Part shown: positions 1 to 9,984 of the stretch, piece after piece | Position numbering within the stretch: the stretch's first letter is position 1 | Layout: each line of letters opens with the position of its first letter | Origin: a beta proteobacterium AAP65 | GTDB taxonomy: Bacteria > Pseudomonadota > Gammaproteobacteria > Burkholderiales > Burkholderiaceae_C | Direction: 5' to 3' | Length of the DNA stretch: 64,000 nucleotides | Assembly: GCA_001295865.1 (NCBI GenBank) | Contig: LJHW01000002.1 | Coordinates: forward strand, 62,001 to 126,000 | Notes under the pieces: generated by a model | Seen by the model: only the letters and a program-made list of their open reading frames with translations | The model's database searches: none | Told to the model about the DNA's origin: nothing | Program-made: the position numbers and the translations under genes

Positions 1-1
1 G

Positions 2-685
2 CTGACGGTGGCCTCGGTCGGCACGGTGATGGCGGCCATCGGCCTCTTCAACGCCGCGGCGTGGTCGGCAGCGTTGTTCTACCTGGCCAACTCGACGCTC
101 GTGATCGCCGGGCTCTTTTTGCTCTCGGAACTGGTGGCTGCGCAGCGCGGCCCCATGGCCGATCGGCTGGAGCCCTGCAGCCCCGTGGCGCAGCCGGCCT
201 TGCTGGGCCTGATGCTGCTGCTGGCGGCGGCCTCCACGGCCGGCCTGCCGCCGCTGCCAGGTTTCATCGGCAAGCTGATGCTGCTGGAGGCCTCGGTGGA
301 CCACGGCGCCGTGGTGGCCGTGTGGGCCGTGGTGCTGGGCGTGGGCCTGCTCACGCTGGTGGGGCTGGCGCGCGCGGGCAGCGTGCTGTTCTGGGCGGTG
401 CGGCCCGAGATCCCGGGCAGCGGCGCCGGTGCCAGCCCGCGGCTCATCGGCGCCACCGTGCTGCTGCTGGGCTGCAGCGTGTTGATGAGTGTGTTCGCTG
501 CGCCCATCCAGCGCTACACCGCCGCTGCGGCGCTGCAGCTGCAAGACCGCGCGGCCTACGCGCGTGCCGTGCTGCCCACATCGGGTGGCGAAGCGGCGCA
601 GACCACCCGGCCTTACCGCGGCGTGAACCCGCCCTTGTCTGAGACCGCAGCCCCCAAACCCAGCCCCGCGGAGGCCGCACGATGA
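2..685 (+). CDS. mrpD: Na+/H+ antiporter subunit MrpD/PhaD, 3' part only
   Basis: This is the C-terminal 227 residues of a proton-translocating antiporter subunit related to respiratory complex I NuoN/NuoM; the reading frame is already open at the left edge, so the start lies outside the window. The visible part begins with a segment of the type TVASVGTVMAAIGLFN, followed by several hydrophobic helices and a loop PPLPGFIGK that is typical of MrpD/NuoN proteins. The stop overlaps the start of the next gene by 4 nt (ATGA). The downstream order E-F-G identifies it as D of a group-2 style Mrp/Pha operon. Known role of the family: inner-membrane Na+(K+)/H+ exchange for pH and salt tolerance. PhaD is an equally valid name. 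Confidence 0.9.
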   Translation: MTVASVGTVMAAIGLFNAAAWSAALFYLANSTLVIAGLFLLSELVAAQRGPMADRLEPCSPVAQPALLGLMLLLAAASTAGLPPLPGFIGKLMLLEASVDHGAVVAVWAVVLGVGLLTLVGLARAGSVLFWAVRPEIPGSGAGASPRLIGATVLLLGCSVLMSVFAAPIQRYTAAAALQLQDRAAYARAVLPTSGGEAAQTTRPYRGVNPPLSETAAPKPSPAEAAR

Positions 686-1170
686 AGCCACGCTGGTTCG
701 CGCATCCGGTGCTCAGCCTGTTGGTCGGCGCGGCTTGGCTGCTGCTGCAGCAGAGCGCCGCGCCGGCACAGTTGATCACGGCCGCCGTGCTGGGCCTGCT
801 CATTCCGCGCTTGCTGCACGGCTTCCTGCCCGAGCCCGTGCGCCCGCGCGCCTGGGGCACGGTCTTGCGCCTGCTGGGCGTGGTGCTGTGGGACATCGTC
901 AAGAGCAACATCACGGTCGCGCGCATCGTGCTGTCGCCCTGGTCGCGGCCGCAGCCGGCCTGGGTGCTGGTGCCGCTGGATGTCCGGCACCCGACGGCCA
1001 TCAGCCTCTTCGCCACCATCATCACCACCACGCCGGGCACGGTGTCTTGTGTCGTCGACGAACAGCGCCGCCACATCCTCGTGCACGCGCTGGATTGCAC
1101 CGATGTGCCCGCCGCGGTGGCCGACATGAAGGCGCGTTACGAAGCGCCGCTGCAGGAGATCTTCGGATGA
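682..1170 (+). CDS. mrpE: Na+/H+ antiporter subunit MrpE/PhaE
   Basis: A protein of 162 residues with two N-terminal hydrophobic segments and the conserved cytoplasmic part of MrpE, including TVLRLLGVVLWDIVKSNITVA and, later, the block TIITTTPGTVSC. It is a small membrane subunit needed for assembly or function of the multisubunit Mrp cation/proton antiporter. The ATG overlaps the mrpD stop and its own stop overlaps the mrpF ATG, so translation is probably coupled through the operon. Length matches the family. Confidence 0.93.
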   Translation: MKPRWFAHPVLSLLVGAAWLLLQQSAAPAQLITAAVLGLLIPRLLHGFLPEPVRPRAWGTVLRLLGVVLWDIVKSNITVARIVLSPWSRPQPAWVLVPLDVRHPTAISLFATIITTTPGTVSCVVDEQRRHILVHALDCTDVPAAVADMKARYEAPLQEIFG

Positions 1171-1451
1171 ACGGCGCCACCGTGCTGGGCTGGGCCCTCG
1201 ACTTCGCTGTGCTGGCCGTGGCAGCGGCCGTGCTGATGTGCCTGTGGCGGCTGCTGCGCGGCCCCAGCCTGCCCGACCGCGTGCTCGCGCTGGACACGCT
1301 CTACATCAACGCCATCGCGCTGGCCGTGCTGCTGGGCTTGCGCCAGGGCAGCGCGCTCTTCTTCGAGGCGGCGCTGATCATCGCGATGCTGGGTTTTGTT
1401 TCCACCGTGGCCGCGGCGCGCTACCTGGCGCGTGGCGACGTCATCGAGTGA
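1167..1451 (+). CDS. mrpF: Na+/H+ antiporter subunit MrpF/PhaF
   Basis: A 94-residue protein with three predicted membrane helices and the family block GPSLPDRVLALDTLYINAIA in the first loop, followed by FEAALIIAMLGFVSTVAAARYL. MrpF is a small integral subunit of the Mrp antiporter. The start was chosen because its ATG overlaps the mrpE stop (ATGA) and gives the usual family length. It sits between mrpE and mrpG in the standard order. Confidence 0.93.
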   Translation: MNGATVLGWALDFAVLAVAAAVLMCLWRLLRGPSLPDRVLALDTLYINAIALAVLLGLRQGSALFFEAALIIAMLGFVSTVAAARYLARGDVIE

Positions 1452-1476
1452 AACGTTTGCGCAAAGGGGCCCTGCC

Positions 1477-1830
1477 ATGCTGAACGACACGCTGCTGCAA
1501 CTGCCGGCCTGGCTGCAATGGGCCGTGGCCCTAGCCCTGGTGCTGGGCGGCTTCTTTCTGCTGGTGGGCGCTGTGGGCCTGCTGCGCTTTCAAGATTTTT
1601 TCATGCGCCTGCACGCGCCCACCAAAGCCAGCACGCTGGGGGTGGGCGGCGTGCTGCTGGCCAGCCTGCTGGTGAGCTGGGCCCAGGGCCAGGCCGGCTT
1701 GCAGGTGCTGCTGATCACGCTGTTCGTGTTCGTGACGGCGCCGGTTTCCGCCAACCTGCTGTCATTGGCCGCCCTGCACCTGCGCCTGCCGAGCCGCGCG
1801 GCCGTGCCGCCCGACCTGCCGCGCGAGTGA
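1477..1830 (+). CDS. mrpG: Na+/H+ antiporter subunit MrpG/PhaG
   Basis: A 117-residue membrane protein with three hydrophobic stretches and the MrpG signature GLLRFQDFFMRLHAPTKAST, followed by a helix ending in TAPVSANLLSLAALHL. It is the last subunit of the Mrp/Pha antiporter operon. The ATG at 1477 is preceded by AAAGGGG at 1463-1469, a usable ribosome binding site, and removes an unlikely upstream extension. The gene ends 18 bp from the stop of the convergent exchanger gene. No clear terminator was found between them. Confidence 0.93.
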   Translation: MLNDTLLQLPAWLQWAVALALVLGGFFLLVGAVGLLRFQDFFMRLHAPTKASTLGVGGVLLASLLVSWAQGQAGLQVLLITLFVFVTAPVSANLLSLAALHLRLPSRAAVPPDLPRE

Positions 1831-1848
1831 GTGTCGCGCGGTCCGCAC

Positions 1849-2931
1849 TCAGGGTTTGGGTGCCGGCTTGATCAGCACCACCACGAGTGTCACCACCGTC
1901 AGTGGCAGCACGAAGCCGAGCATCGCATTGCTGAACCAGGGCAGCGCGTCGTGCTGTTGGGCGGCCAGGATCAGGTAGGCGACATAGGCGACGTAGTAGG
2001 CGACAAAAACGCCCCCCTCCCAGCGCGCGATTTCGCGCCCGCTGATGAACACCGGCAGGCAGGCCAGCGCCACCGCCAGCATCACCCAGATGTCGAAGGT
2101 CAGCACCGCCGGCGGCAGCACCAGCCCCGGGCCGCCAGTGAGCGTGCTGGCCAGCCCTGACAGGCCCACGCAGCCCAGGATGTTGAAGATGCAACTGCCG
2201 ACCACATTGCCCACGGCGATGTCACGTTCTCCCTTGAGCGCCGCGGTGATGGAGGTGGCCACCTCAGGCATGGAGGTGCCGGCGGCCACGATGGTCAGGC
2301 CGATGACCACATCGCTCACACCCAGCTGTTTGGCAAAGGCCACCGAGGCGGTGACCAGGGCGTCCGAGCCCAGCACCAGGGCCGCCAGGCCCACGGCGAT
2401 GAGGGCCAACTGCGCGGGCAGGCGGGCGTCCCAGGCGCTGCTGTCCAGCACCGGCACCTCGTCATCGCCAGCCGCAGCCTGGCCAGCGCGCCGCGACTGC
2501 ACGATGAGAAACACCGAATAGCCCACCATCAGCACCGTGAGCAGCGCGGCGTCGAACCCGCCGATGCGGCCGTCCAGCCCCACCGCCAGCAGCAGCAGCG
2601 AGACGCCGATCATGATGGGCACTTCCTGCCGGATGAGCTGGCGGTCGACCACCAGCGGGGTGATCAGTGCACTCATGCCCAGGATGAAGAGCACGTTGAA
2701 GATGTTGCTGCCGACGACGTTGCCCACGGCGAGGTCGGTCTTGCCGTCCATCACCGCGCCCACCGACACCGCCACCTCGGGCGCGCTGGTGCCGAAGGCC
2801 ACGATGGTCAGGCCCACCACCAGCGGCGAGATGCCGAAGGACAGCGCCAGCTTGGAGGCGCCGCGCACCAGCAGGCTGGCGCCGAGCACCAGGCCGGTCA
2901 GACCGCCGATGAAGAGCAGGAGGTTGATCAT
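1849..2931 (-). CDS. Ca2+/Na+ antiporter, YrbG/CaxA-type exchanger
   Basis: A 360-residue inner-membrane protein with about ten helices arranged as two homologous halves. The two alpha repeats are visible: GLTIVAFGTSAPEVAVS around residues 40-56 with GNVVGSNIFN at 70-79, and GLTIVAAGTSMPEVATS around 211-227 with GNVVGSCIFN at 241-250. These acidic and Asn/Ser residues form the ion-binding sites in the Ca2+/cation antiporter family. A hydrophilic loop around residues 147-170 separates the halves. Exchange of Ca2+ for Na+ (with or without K+) is inferred from the family. It lies next to the Mrp antiporter genes but on the other strand, so it is a separate unit. Confidence 0.9.
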   Translation of the reverse strand: MINLLLFIGGLTGLVLGASLLVRGASKLALSFGISPLVVGLTIVAFGTSAPEVAVSVGAVMDGKTDLAVGNVVGSNIFNVLFILGMSALITPLVVDRQLIRQEVPIMIGVSLLLLAVGLDGRIGGFDAALLTVLMVGYSVFLIVQSRRAGQAAAGDDEVPVLDSSAWDARLPAQLALIAVGLAALVLGSDALVTASVAFAKQLGVSDVVIGLTIVAAGTSMPEVATSITAALKGERDIAVGNVVGSCIFNILGCVGLSGLASTLTGGPGLVLPPAVLTFDIWVMLAVALACLPVFISGREIARWEGGVFVAYYVAYVAYLILAAQQHDALPWFSNAMLGFVLPLTVVTLVVVLIKPAPKP

Positions 2932-2950
2932 CTGGGGCCTTTGCGGGGGG

Positions 2951-3553
2951 TCAATGTGCCGATTTGGGCGGGTGCGACATCAGCCGGTCGGCCAGCGCGA
3001 TGGCCAGCGCGCTGAAGAGGAAGGCGATGTGGATCAGCGTCTGCCAGATCAGCACCTTCTCGCTGTAGTTGGCGGCGTTGATGAAGGTCTTCAGCAGGTG
3101 GATGCTGCTGATGCCGATGATGGCCGTGGCCAGCTTGACCTTCAGCACGCTGGCGTTGACATGGCTCAGCCACTCGGGCTGGTCGGGGTGGCCTTCGAGG
3201 TTCAGGCGCGAGACGAAGGTCTCGTAGCCCCCGACGATCACCATGATCAGCAGGTTGCTGATCATCACCACGTCGATGAGCGCCAGCACCACCAGCATGA
3301 TGATGGTCTCGTTGAGCGCCGTGACCGCGAAATCGCTCTTGTAGCCGATGCTGGAGACGAGCTTCGCCAGCGCCTCCTGGTTGCCGAACACGGCCTCCAC
3401 CAGGTGCACGAGTTCGACCCAGAAGTGGAAGACGTAGACGCACTGGGCGACGATGAGGCCCAGGTAGAGCGGCAGTTGCAGCCAGCGGCTGGCGAAGATG
3501 AAGCCGGGCAGGGGGCCGAGGCGGGTGTTGTAGGTCTTGAGGTCGTCGGCCAT
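2951..3553 (-). CDS. UPF0114 (YqhA-type) integral membrane protein
   Basis: A 200-residue protein of the UPF0114/TIGR00645 family with four predicted membrane helices; recognisable blocks are FASRWLQLPLYLGLIVAQ, ALIDVVMISNLLIMVIVGGY and VKLATAIIGISSIHLLKTFI. The function of the family is not established. The open frame continues further upstream to 3592, but the ATG at 3553 (MADDLKTYN) is preceded by a CCAGGA ribosome-binding-like sequence and fits homologue length. It is transcribed divergently from acs and lies 19 bp before the exchanger gene on the same strand, so the two may be cotranscribed. Confidence 0.9.
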   Translation of the reverse strand: MADDLKTYNTRLGPLPGFIFASRWLQLPLYLGLIVAQCVYVFHFWVELVHLVEAVFGNQEALAKLVSSIGYKSDFAVTALNETIIMLVVLALIDVVMISNLLIMVIVGGYETFVSRLNLEGHPDQPEWLSHVNASVLKVKLATAIIGISSIHLLKTFINAANYSEKVLIWQTLIHIAFLFSALAIALADRLMSHPPKSAH

Positions 3554-3646
3554 GGGGTCCTGGAGAGAAAAAGTCCGGGCAAACCCGAACACCGGAAATT
3601 GTAGGCTTGCGGTGAAAGTGCCCGCAGAGTAAGCGGTTCGTCAGAG

Positions 3647-3667
3647 GGGCCGCTTAACTTGCGGCCC
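3647..3667. repeat. 7-7-7 inverted repeat upstream of acs
   Basis: A perfect inverted repeat, GGGCCGC (3647-3653), a 7-nt A/T-rich loop, and GCGGCCC (3661-3667), lies 38 bp before the acs start in the divergent region between the UPF0114 gene and acs. There is no T-run after it, so it is not an intrinsic terminator for either gene. It could be an operator or a leader hairpin of acs; which one cannot be told from the sequence. Confidence 0.45.
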
Positions 3668-3705
3668 AGAGCACATCCAACCACTGCCCACCAGGAGACG
3701 AGACC

Positions 3706-5682
<1,977 letters not shown>

Positions 5683-5701
5683 TGCCAGGCGCGGCGGCGG
5701 G

Positions 5702-6028
5702 CTAGCGGTGCGTCAGCACCCAGTCCGCCAGCCGCTTGGCATCGGCCTCGCTCAGCGTGGGGCTGGCCGGCATGGGCACCACGCCCCAGGCCCCGCCGCC
5801 GCCGGCGCGGATCTTCACCGCCAGCGCGGCTGAAGCGTTCGGCGTGCTGCCGTAACGCTTGGTGATGTCGCGCCAGGAGGGGCCGACGATCTTGCGGTCC
5901 ACCGCATGGCAATTCATGCAGTTCTTCTGCTTCGCCAGCTCGGGGCTGGCCTGCGCCGCTGTGCCGGCCAAAGCCCACGCCAGCAAGAGCAGGCCTTGCG
6001 CTACAGTGCCCCGAGGAGAAATTGCCAT
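5702..6028 (-). CDS. small periplasmic class I cytochrome c
   Basis: A 108-residue precursor with a signal peptide of about 27 residues ending in AQA, followed by one heme-attachment motif CMNCH at residues 37-41. The mature protein is about 80 residues, with GPSWRDITKRY and a VPMPA segment near residue 86 that would supply the axial Met ligand. It resembles the c551/c552 group of monoheme electron carriers; its partner enzyme is not evident here. The start is uncertain: ATGs at 6040, 6034 and 6028 are all in frame and none has a good ribosome binding site. The chosen ATG overlaps the start codon of the opposite-strand Trp-rich gene. Confidence 0.88.
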   Translation of the reverse strand: MAISPRGTVAQGLLLLAWALAGTAAQASPELAKQKNCMNCHAVDRKIVGPSWRDITKRYGSTPNASAALAVKIRAGGGGAWGVVPMPASPTLSEADAKRLADWVLTHR

Positions 6029-6380
6029 GCCCATGGTCATCGTCGGTGTGTTATTGCTGGTGGCCCACCTGGCCGATTTCGGGCCGTTCGGCACCTGGCC
6101 TTGGTGGGCGATCGGCCTGCCTTTCCTGCTGGCCATCCTGTGGTGGCAGTTTGCCGACAACAGTGGCTGGACGCAGCGCAGGGTGATGGAAAAGATGGAG
6201 CGGAAGAAGATAGCGCGCCGCGAAAAAGCCATGGACGCGCTGGGCCTCACCACCCGGCGTGAACGCCACGCCACACGTTCGCGTGAAGACGCCGCGCGCC
6301 GCAGCACGCCCGAGGCCACCAAGCACGACGAACGTGCCAAGCCGCCGGCCGAACCCGTGCGACGCGACCCCCGGCTGTAG
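6027..6380 (+). CDS. TIGR04438 family Trp-rich small membrane protein
   Basis: A 117-residue protein with a hydrophobic N-terminus, a Trp-rich segment (GTWPWWAIGLPFLLAILWWQF, two helices in total) and then a long, highly charged Lys/Arg/Glu tail from about residue 50. This pattern is that of the TIGR04438 Trp-rich family, conserved in Burkholderiales; no function is known. AGGAGA at 6014-6019 is a good ribosome binding site for the ATG at 6027. That site and the start codon lie inside the beginning of the cytochrome c gene on the other strand, so the two genes share their first bases. Confidence 0.85.
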   Translation: MPMVIVGVLLLVAHLADFGPFGTWPWWAIGLPFLLAILWWQFADNSGWTQRRVMEKMERKKIARREKAMDALGLTTRRERHATRSREDAARRSTPEATKHDERAKPPAEPVRRDPRL

Positions 6381-6404
6381 ACCGGGCGGCCCGCCGCCAG
6401 GGCC

Positions 6405-8084
6405 TCAATCGCCGTCGAGCACCGCGCCCTTGCTGGCGCTGGCTGCGTTTTTCGCGAACTTCGCCAGCACGCCGCGTGTGTAGCGCGGCGCCGGCTGCTG
6501 CCAGGTGGCGCGGCGGCGTGCGATCTCTTCGTCGCTCACGTTCAGCTGCAGCAGCAGCTGGTGGGCGTCGATGGTGATGCTGTCGCCTTCGTGCACCAGC
6601 GCGATCAAACCGCCGGCATAAGCTTCGGGCGCCACGTGGCCCACCACCATGCCCCAGGTGCCGCCCGAGAAGCGGCCGTCGGTGATCAGGCCCACGCTTT
6701 CGCCCAGGCCCTGGCCGATGAGCGCGCCAGTGGGCGCCAGCATCTCCGGCATGCCCGGGCCGCCCTTGGGGCCCAGGTAGCGCAGCACCATCACATCGCC
6801 AGCGACGATCTGCTTGGCCATGATGGCCGCCAGCGCGCTCTGCTCGTCGTCGAACACGCGGGCCGGGCCGGTGATCACCGGGTTCTTCAGGCCGGTGATC
6901 TTGGCCACGCAGCCCTCGGGGCTGAGGTTGCCCTTGAGGATGGCCAGGTGGCCTTCGGCGTAGATCGGGTTCGAGACGGGGCGGATGACATCCTGGTCGG
7001 CCCGCAGCGCGGGGATGTCCTTGAGGTTCTCGGCCACGGTCTTGCCGGTGATCGTCATGCAGTCGCCGTGCAGCAGGCCGGCATCGAGCATCACCTTCAT
7101 CACGGCCGGGATGCCGCCGGCGCGGTGCAGGTCGATGGCCAGATGCTTGCCGCTGGGTTTGAGGTCGCAGAGAACCGGCGTCTTGCGGCGCACACGCTCG
7201 AAGTCGTCGATGCTCCACTCGACACCCGCCGCGTGCGCGATGGCCAGGAAGTGCAGCACGGCGTTGGTGCTGCCGCCAGTGGCCATGATCACGGCCACGG
7301 CGTTTTCGATGGCCTCCTTGGTGACGATGTCGCGCGGCTTGAGGTCGTTTTTCACCGCGTTCACCAGCGCGCGCGCGGCGTCTTGCGTGTGCACGAGGAT
7401 GGGGTCTTCGACGTTGGCCATCGTGCTGGCGTAGGGCAGGCTCATGCCCAGCGCCTCGAACGACGAGCTCATCGTGTTGGCGGTGTACATGCCGCCGCAG
7501 CTGCCGCTGCCGGGGATGGCGCGGCGCTCGATCTCGCAGAAGTCTTCTTCGCTCATCTTGCCGGCGGTGAACTGGCCCACCGCCTCGAAGACGCTGACGA
7601 TGTTGAGGTCTTGTCCCTTGTAGCGACCCGGCAGGATGGTGCCGCCGTACACGTAGATGGCCGGCACGTTGGCGCGCAGCATGCCCATCATGCCGCCGGG
7701 CATGTTCTTGTCGCAGCCGCCGATGACGAGCACGCCGTCCATCCACTGCCCGCCGACGCAGGTCTCCACGCAATCGGCAATCACCTCGCGGCTCACCAGG
7801 CTGTATTTCATGCCCTCGGTGCCCATGGCCATGCCGTCGCTAATGGTGGGCGTGCCGAAGATCTGCGGGTTGGCCCCGGCCTCCTTCAGCGCCACCACGG
7901 CCGCGTCGGCCAGCTTCTGCAGGCCGCTGTTGCAGGGCGTGATGGTGCTGTGGCCGTTGGCCACGCCGATCATGGGCTTGCCGAAGTCGGTCTCCTGGTA
8001 GCCCATGCCGTAGTACATGCTGCGGTTGGGCGCGCGGGCCACGCCTTCGGTGATGTTCTTGCTGCGGCGGTTGCTGCTGCTCAT
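6405..8084 (-). CDS. ilvD: dihydroxy-acid dehydratase
   Basis: A 559-residue iron-sulfur dehydratase that converts 2,3-dihydroxy-isovalerate and 2,3-dihydroxy-3-methylvalerate to the 2-keto acids in valine, isoleucine, leucine and pantothenate synthesis. The cluster-binding cysteines are visible as C51 (TPCNSGL), C124 ([10 protein letters not shown]) and C196 ([14 protein letters not shown]). The C-terminal half has the [17 protein letters not shown] block that closes the active site. The ATG at 8084 was chosen over an upstream in-frame start because GGAGA lies about 10 nt before it and the protein then begins in the usual way. It is divergent from lgt. Confidence 0.96.
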   Translation of the reverse strand: MSSSNRRSKNITEGVARAPNRSMYYGMGYQETDFGKPMIGVANGHSTITPCNSGLQKLADAAVVALKEAGANPQIFGTPTISDGMAMGTEGMKYSLVSREVIADCVETCVGGQWMDGVLVIGGCDKNMPGGMMGMLRANVPAIYVYGGTILPGRYKGQDLNIVSVFEAVGQFTAGKMSEEDFCEIERRAIPGSGSCGGMYTANTMSSSFEALGMSLPYASTMANVEDPILVHTQDAARALVNAVKNDLKPRDIVTKEAIENAVAVIMATGGSTNAVLHFLAIAHAAGVEWSIDDFERVRRKTPVLCDLKPSGKHLAIDLHRAGGIPAVMKVMLDAGLLHGDCMTITGKTVAENLKDIPALRADQDVIRPVSNPIYAEGHLAILKGNLSPEGCVAKITGLKNPVITGPARVFDDEQSALAAIMAKQIVAGDVMVLRYLGPKGGPGMPEMLAPTGALIGQGLGESVGLITDGRFSGGTWGMVVGHVAPEAYAGGLIALVHEGDSITIDAHQLLLQLNVSDEEIARRRATWQQPAPRYTRGVLAKFAKNAASASKGAVLDGD

Positions 8085-8209
8085 GGGGTCGGTGTCTCCG
8101 TGGTGCTTCCGCCCGATTATCGGCGGGCCGACAGCCCGCCCTGGCGCCCGGCGCGCGGGCATGGACAATCGCGCGTTCTTCGACCGACCCTGCGCCTGGA
8201 CACCCCAAG

Positions 8210-9037
8210 ATGCTCGTGCATCCCCAGTTCGACCCCATTGCCTTTTCGCTCGGGCCCCTGGCCATCCGCTGGTACGGGCTGAGCTACCTCGTCGCCTTCG
8301 GGCTCTTCCTGTGGCTCGCTGGCCGCCGCACCGCGCTGCCGCACTACGCCGGGCGCGGCTGGCAGCGGCGCGATGTGGAAGACATGCTCTTCTACGGCGT
8401 GCTCGGCGTCATCATCGGCGGGCGCCTGGGCTACTGTTTCTTCTACAAGCCCGGGTATTACCTCGAACACCCGCTCGAGGTCTTGATGGTCTGGAAAGGC
8501 GGCATGGCCTTCCACGGCGGTTTGCTGGGCGTGATCAGCGCGATGGCGCTTTACGCGCGCAGCCGAGGCCGCCACTTTCTCGACGTGATGGACGTGGTGG
8601 CGCCCTGCGTGCCCATCGGCATCGCCGCGGTGCGCGTGGCCAACTTCGTCAATGGCGAACTCTGGGGCCGCCAGGCCGAGCCCTCGCTGCCTTGGGCCAT
8701 GGTGTTCCCGCAAAGTGGCGAGAGCTTCGCGCGCCACCCTTCGCAGCTCTACCAGGCCCTGCTGGAAGGTCTGCTGCTCTTCGTGCTGCTGCAGCTCTAC
8801 GCGCGGCGTGAGCGTGCGATGGGGCAGGTGGCCTCGGCCTTTGTCTTCGGCTACGGCTGCCTGCGTTTCGTGGCCGAGTACTTCCGGGAGCCCGACAGCT
8901 TCCTCGGCCTGCTGGCGCTGGGCATGAGCATGGGCCAGTGGCTGTGCCTGCCGATGATCGTGCTGGGGGCGGTGTTGTGGGTGTGGTGCGGCCAGCGTGC
9001 GCTGCTGCAGAAGGCGGGGGCGGGGGTGAAATCATGA
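8210..9037 (+). CDS. lgt: prolipoprotein diacylglyceryl transferase
   Basis: A 275-residue inner-membrane enzyme with seven predicted helices that transfers diacylglycerol from phosphatidylglycerol to the lipobox cysteine of prolipoproteins. The essential His is H102 in MAFHGGLLG, and the family signature appears as [13 protein letters not shown] at about 142-154, where the usual GRIGNFIN is replaced by VRVANFVN but the Arg, Asn and Gly positions are kept. The stop overlaps the dnaQ ATG (ATGA), so the two form a coupled pair although their jobs are unrelated. Length is normal. Confidence 0.96.
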   Translation: MLVHPQFDPIAFSLGPLAIRWYGLSYLVAFGLFLWLAGRRTALPHYAGRGWQRRDVEDMLFYGVLGVIIGGRLGYCFFYKPGYYLEHPLEVLMVWKGGMAFHGGLLGVISAMALYARSRGRHFLDVMDVVAPCVPIGIAAVRVANFVNGELWGRQAEPSLPWAMVFPQSGESFARHPSQLYQALLEGLLLFVLLQLYARRERAMGQVASAFVFGYGCLRFVAEYFREPDSFLGLLALGMSMGQWLCLPMIVLGAVLWVWCGQRALLQKAGAGVKS

Positions 9038-9753
9038 CGCGGCAGATTTTTCTCGACACCGAAACCACGGGCCTCTCGGCCGCCGACGGCGACCGCATCG
9101 TCGAGGTGGGCTGCATCGAACTCGACAACCGCCGCCTGAGCGGCCGCACGCTGCACCACTACGTGAACCCGCAGCGCAGCAGCCACCCCGACGCGGTGCG
9201 TGTGCACGGCATCACCGACGAGTTCCTGGCCGACAAGCCGCCGTTTTCGGCCATCGCCGACGAGCTGGTGGAGTTCGTGCGCGGGGCCGAGGTCATCATC
9301 CACAACGCCGCTTTCGACGTGGCCTTCCTCGACGCCGAATTCACGCGCCTGGGCAAGCCCAAGTTCTCCAAGCTGGCCGCGCAGGTGACCGACAGCCTCT
9401 TGATGGCGCGTGAGATGTTCCCCGGCAAGGCCAACAGCCTGGACGCGCTGTGCAAGCGCCTGGAGGTGGACAACAGCCAGCGTGAGCTGCACGGCGCGCT
9501 GCTCGACGCCGGGCTGCTGGCCGAGGTCTACCTGCGCATGACGCGCGGGCAGGGCAGCCTCGTCATCGACGAAGGTGGCGGCAGCAGCGGCCCCGTGCGC
9601 GGCGACGAGCGTGTAGACCTGCGCGCGCTGGTGCTGCCGGTGCACCGCGCAAGCGAAGAAGAACGCGCCGCGCACCAGGCCATGCTGGCCGATCTGGACA
9701 AGGCCTGCGGCGGCAAGACGCTGTGGCGGCAACACGGCACTGCACAGGCTTGA
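9034..9753 (+). CDS. dnaQ: DNA polymerase III epsilon subunit (3'-5' proofreading exonuclease)
   Basis: A 239-residue DEDDh exonuclease. Motif I is FLDTETTGL with D8 and E10, motif II is [14 protein letters not shown] with D95, and motif III is ELHGALLDA with H153 and D158. The C-terminal region is that of the replicative epsilon subunit, which binds the alpha polymerase, rather than of a short standalone exonuclease. It is translationally coupled to lgt. The promoter of the downstream tRNA-Val starts within its last codons. Confidence 0.95.
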   Translation: MTRQIFLDTETTGLSAADGDRIVEVGCIELDNRRLSGRTLHHYVNPQRSSHPDAVRVHGITDEFLADKPPFSAIADELVEFVRGAEVIIHNAAFDVAFLDAEFTRLGKPKFSKLAAQVTDSLLMAREMFPGKANSLDALCKRLEVDNSQRELHGALLDAGLLAEVYLRMTRGQGSLVIDEGGGSSGPVRGDERVDLRALVLPVHRASEEERAAHQAMLADLDKACGGKTLWRQHGTAQA

Positions 9754-9780
9754 CAACACGGCTCTCAAATCGTGCATAAT
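9750..9780 (+). promoter_or_regulatory. sigma-70 promoter of tRNA-Val
   Basis: TTGACA at 9750-9755 matches the -35 consensus exactly, and CATAAT at 9775-9780 is a one-mismatch -10. Their spacing is 19 bp, slightly long. The -35 overlaps the dnaQ stop codon. Transcription would start about 40 nt before the tRNA. Confidence 0.7.
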
Positions 9781-9828
9781 GGAGGGCTCCGGTTGACGAG
9801 CTGTTTGAACAAAGCAGCCCAGCCATCC

Positions 9829-9903
9829 GGGCGGTTAGCTCAGCGGTAGAGCACTGCCTTCACACGGCAGGGGTCGCAGGTTCAAACCCTGCACCGCCCA
9901 CCA
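9829..9903 (+). tRNA. tRNA-Val (anticodon CAC)
   Basis: The cloverleaf is complete. The acceptor stem GGGCGGT pairs with ACCGCCC, the D arm is GCTC/GAGC, the anticodon stem CTGCC/GGCAG encloses TTCACAC with anticodon CAC, and the T arm is GCAGG-TTCAAAC-CCTGC. The 3' CCA is encoded at 9901-9903. It reads GUG valine codons, which are very frequent in this genome. It has its own promoter and terminator. Confidence 0.97.
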
Positions 9904-9915
9904 AAAGACCCAAAA

Positions 9916-9944
9916 GAAAACAGCGCCTCAGGGCGCTGTTTTTC
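9916..9944 (+). terminator. intrinsic terminator of tRNA-Val
   Basis: CAGCGCC (9921-9927) pairs with GGCGCTG (9932-9938) around a 4-nt loop, with an A-run before and TTTTT after. It lies 12 nt after the tRNA CCA. The flanking A-run and T-run could also let it work for the convergent gene ending at 9985. Confidence 0.85.
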
Positions 9945-9984
9945 TTGGTGGCTGCTGTTCTCAGAGGCGCCCGCCCAGAGCTTC

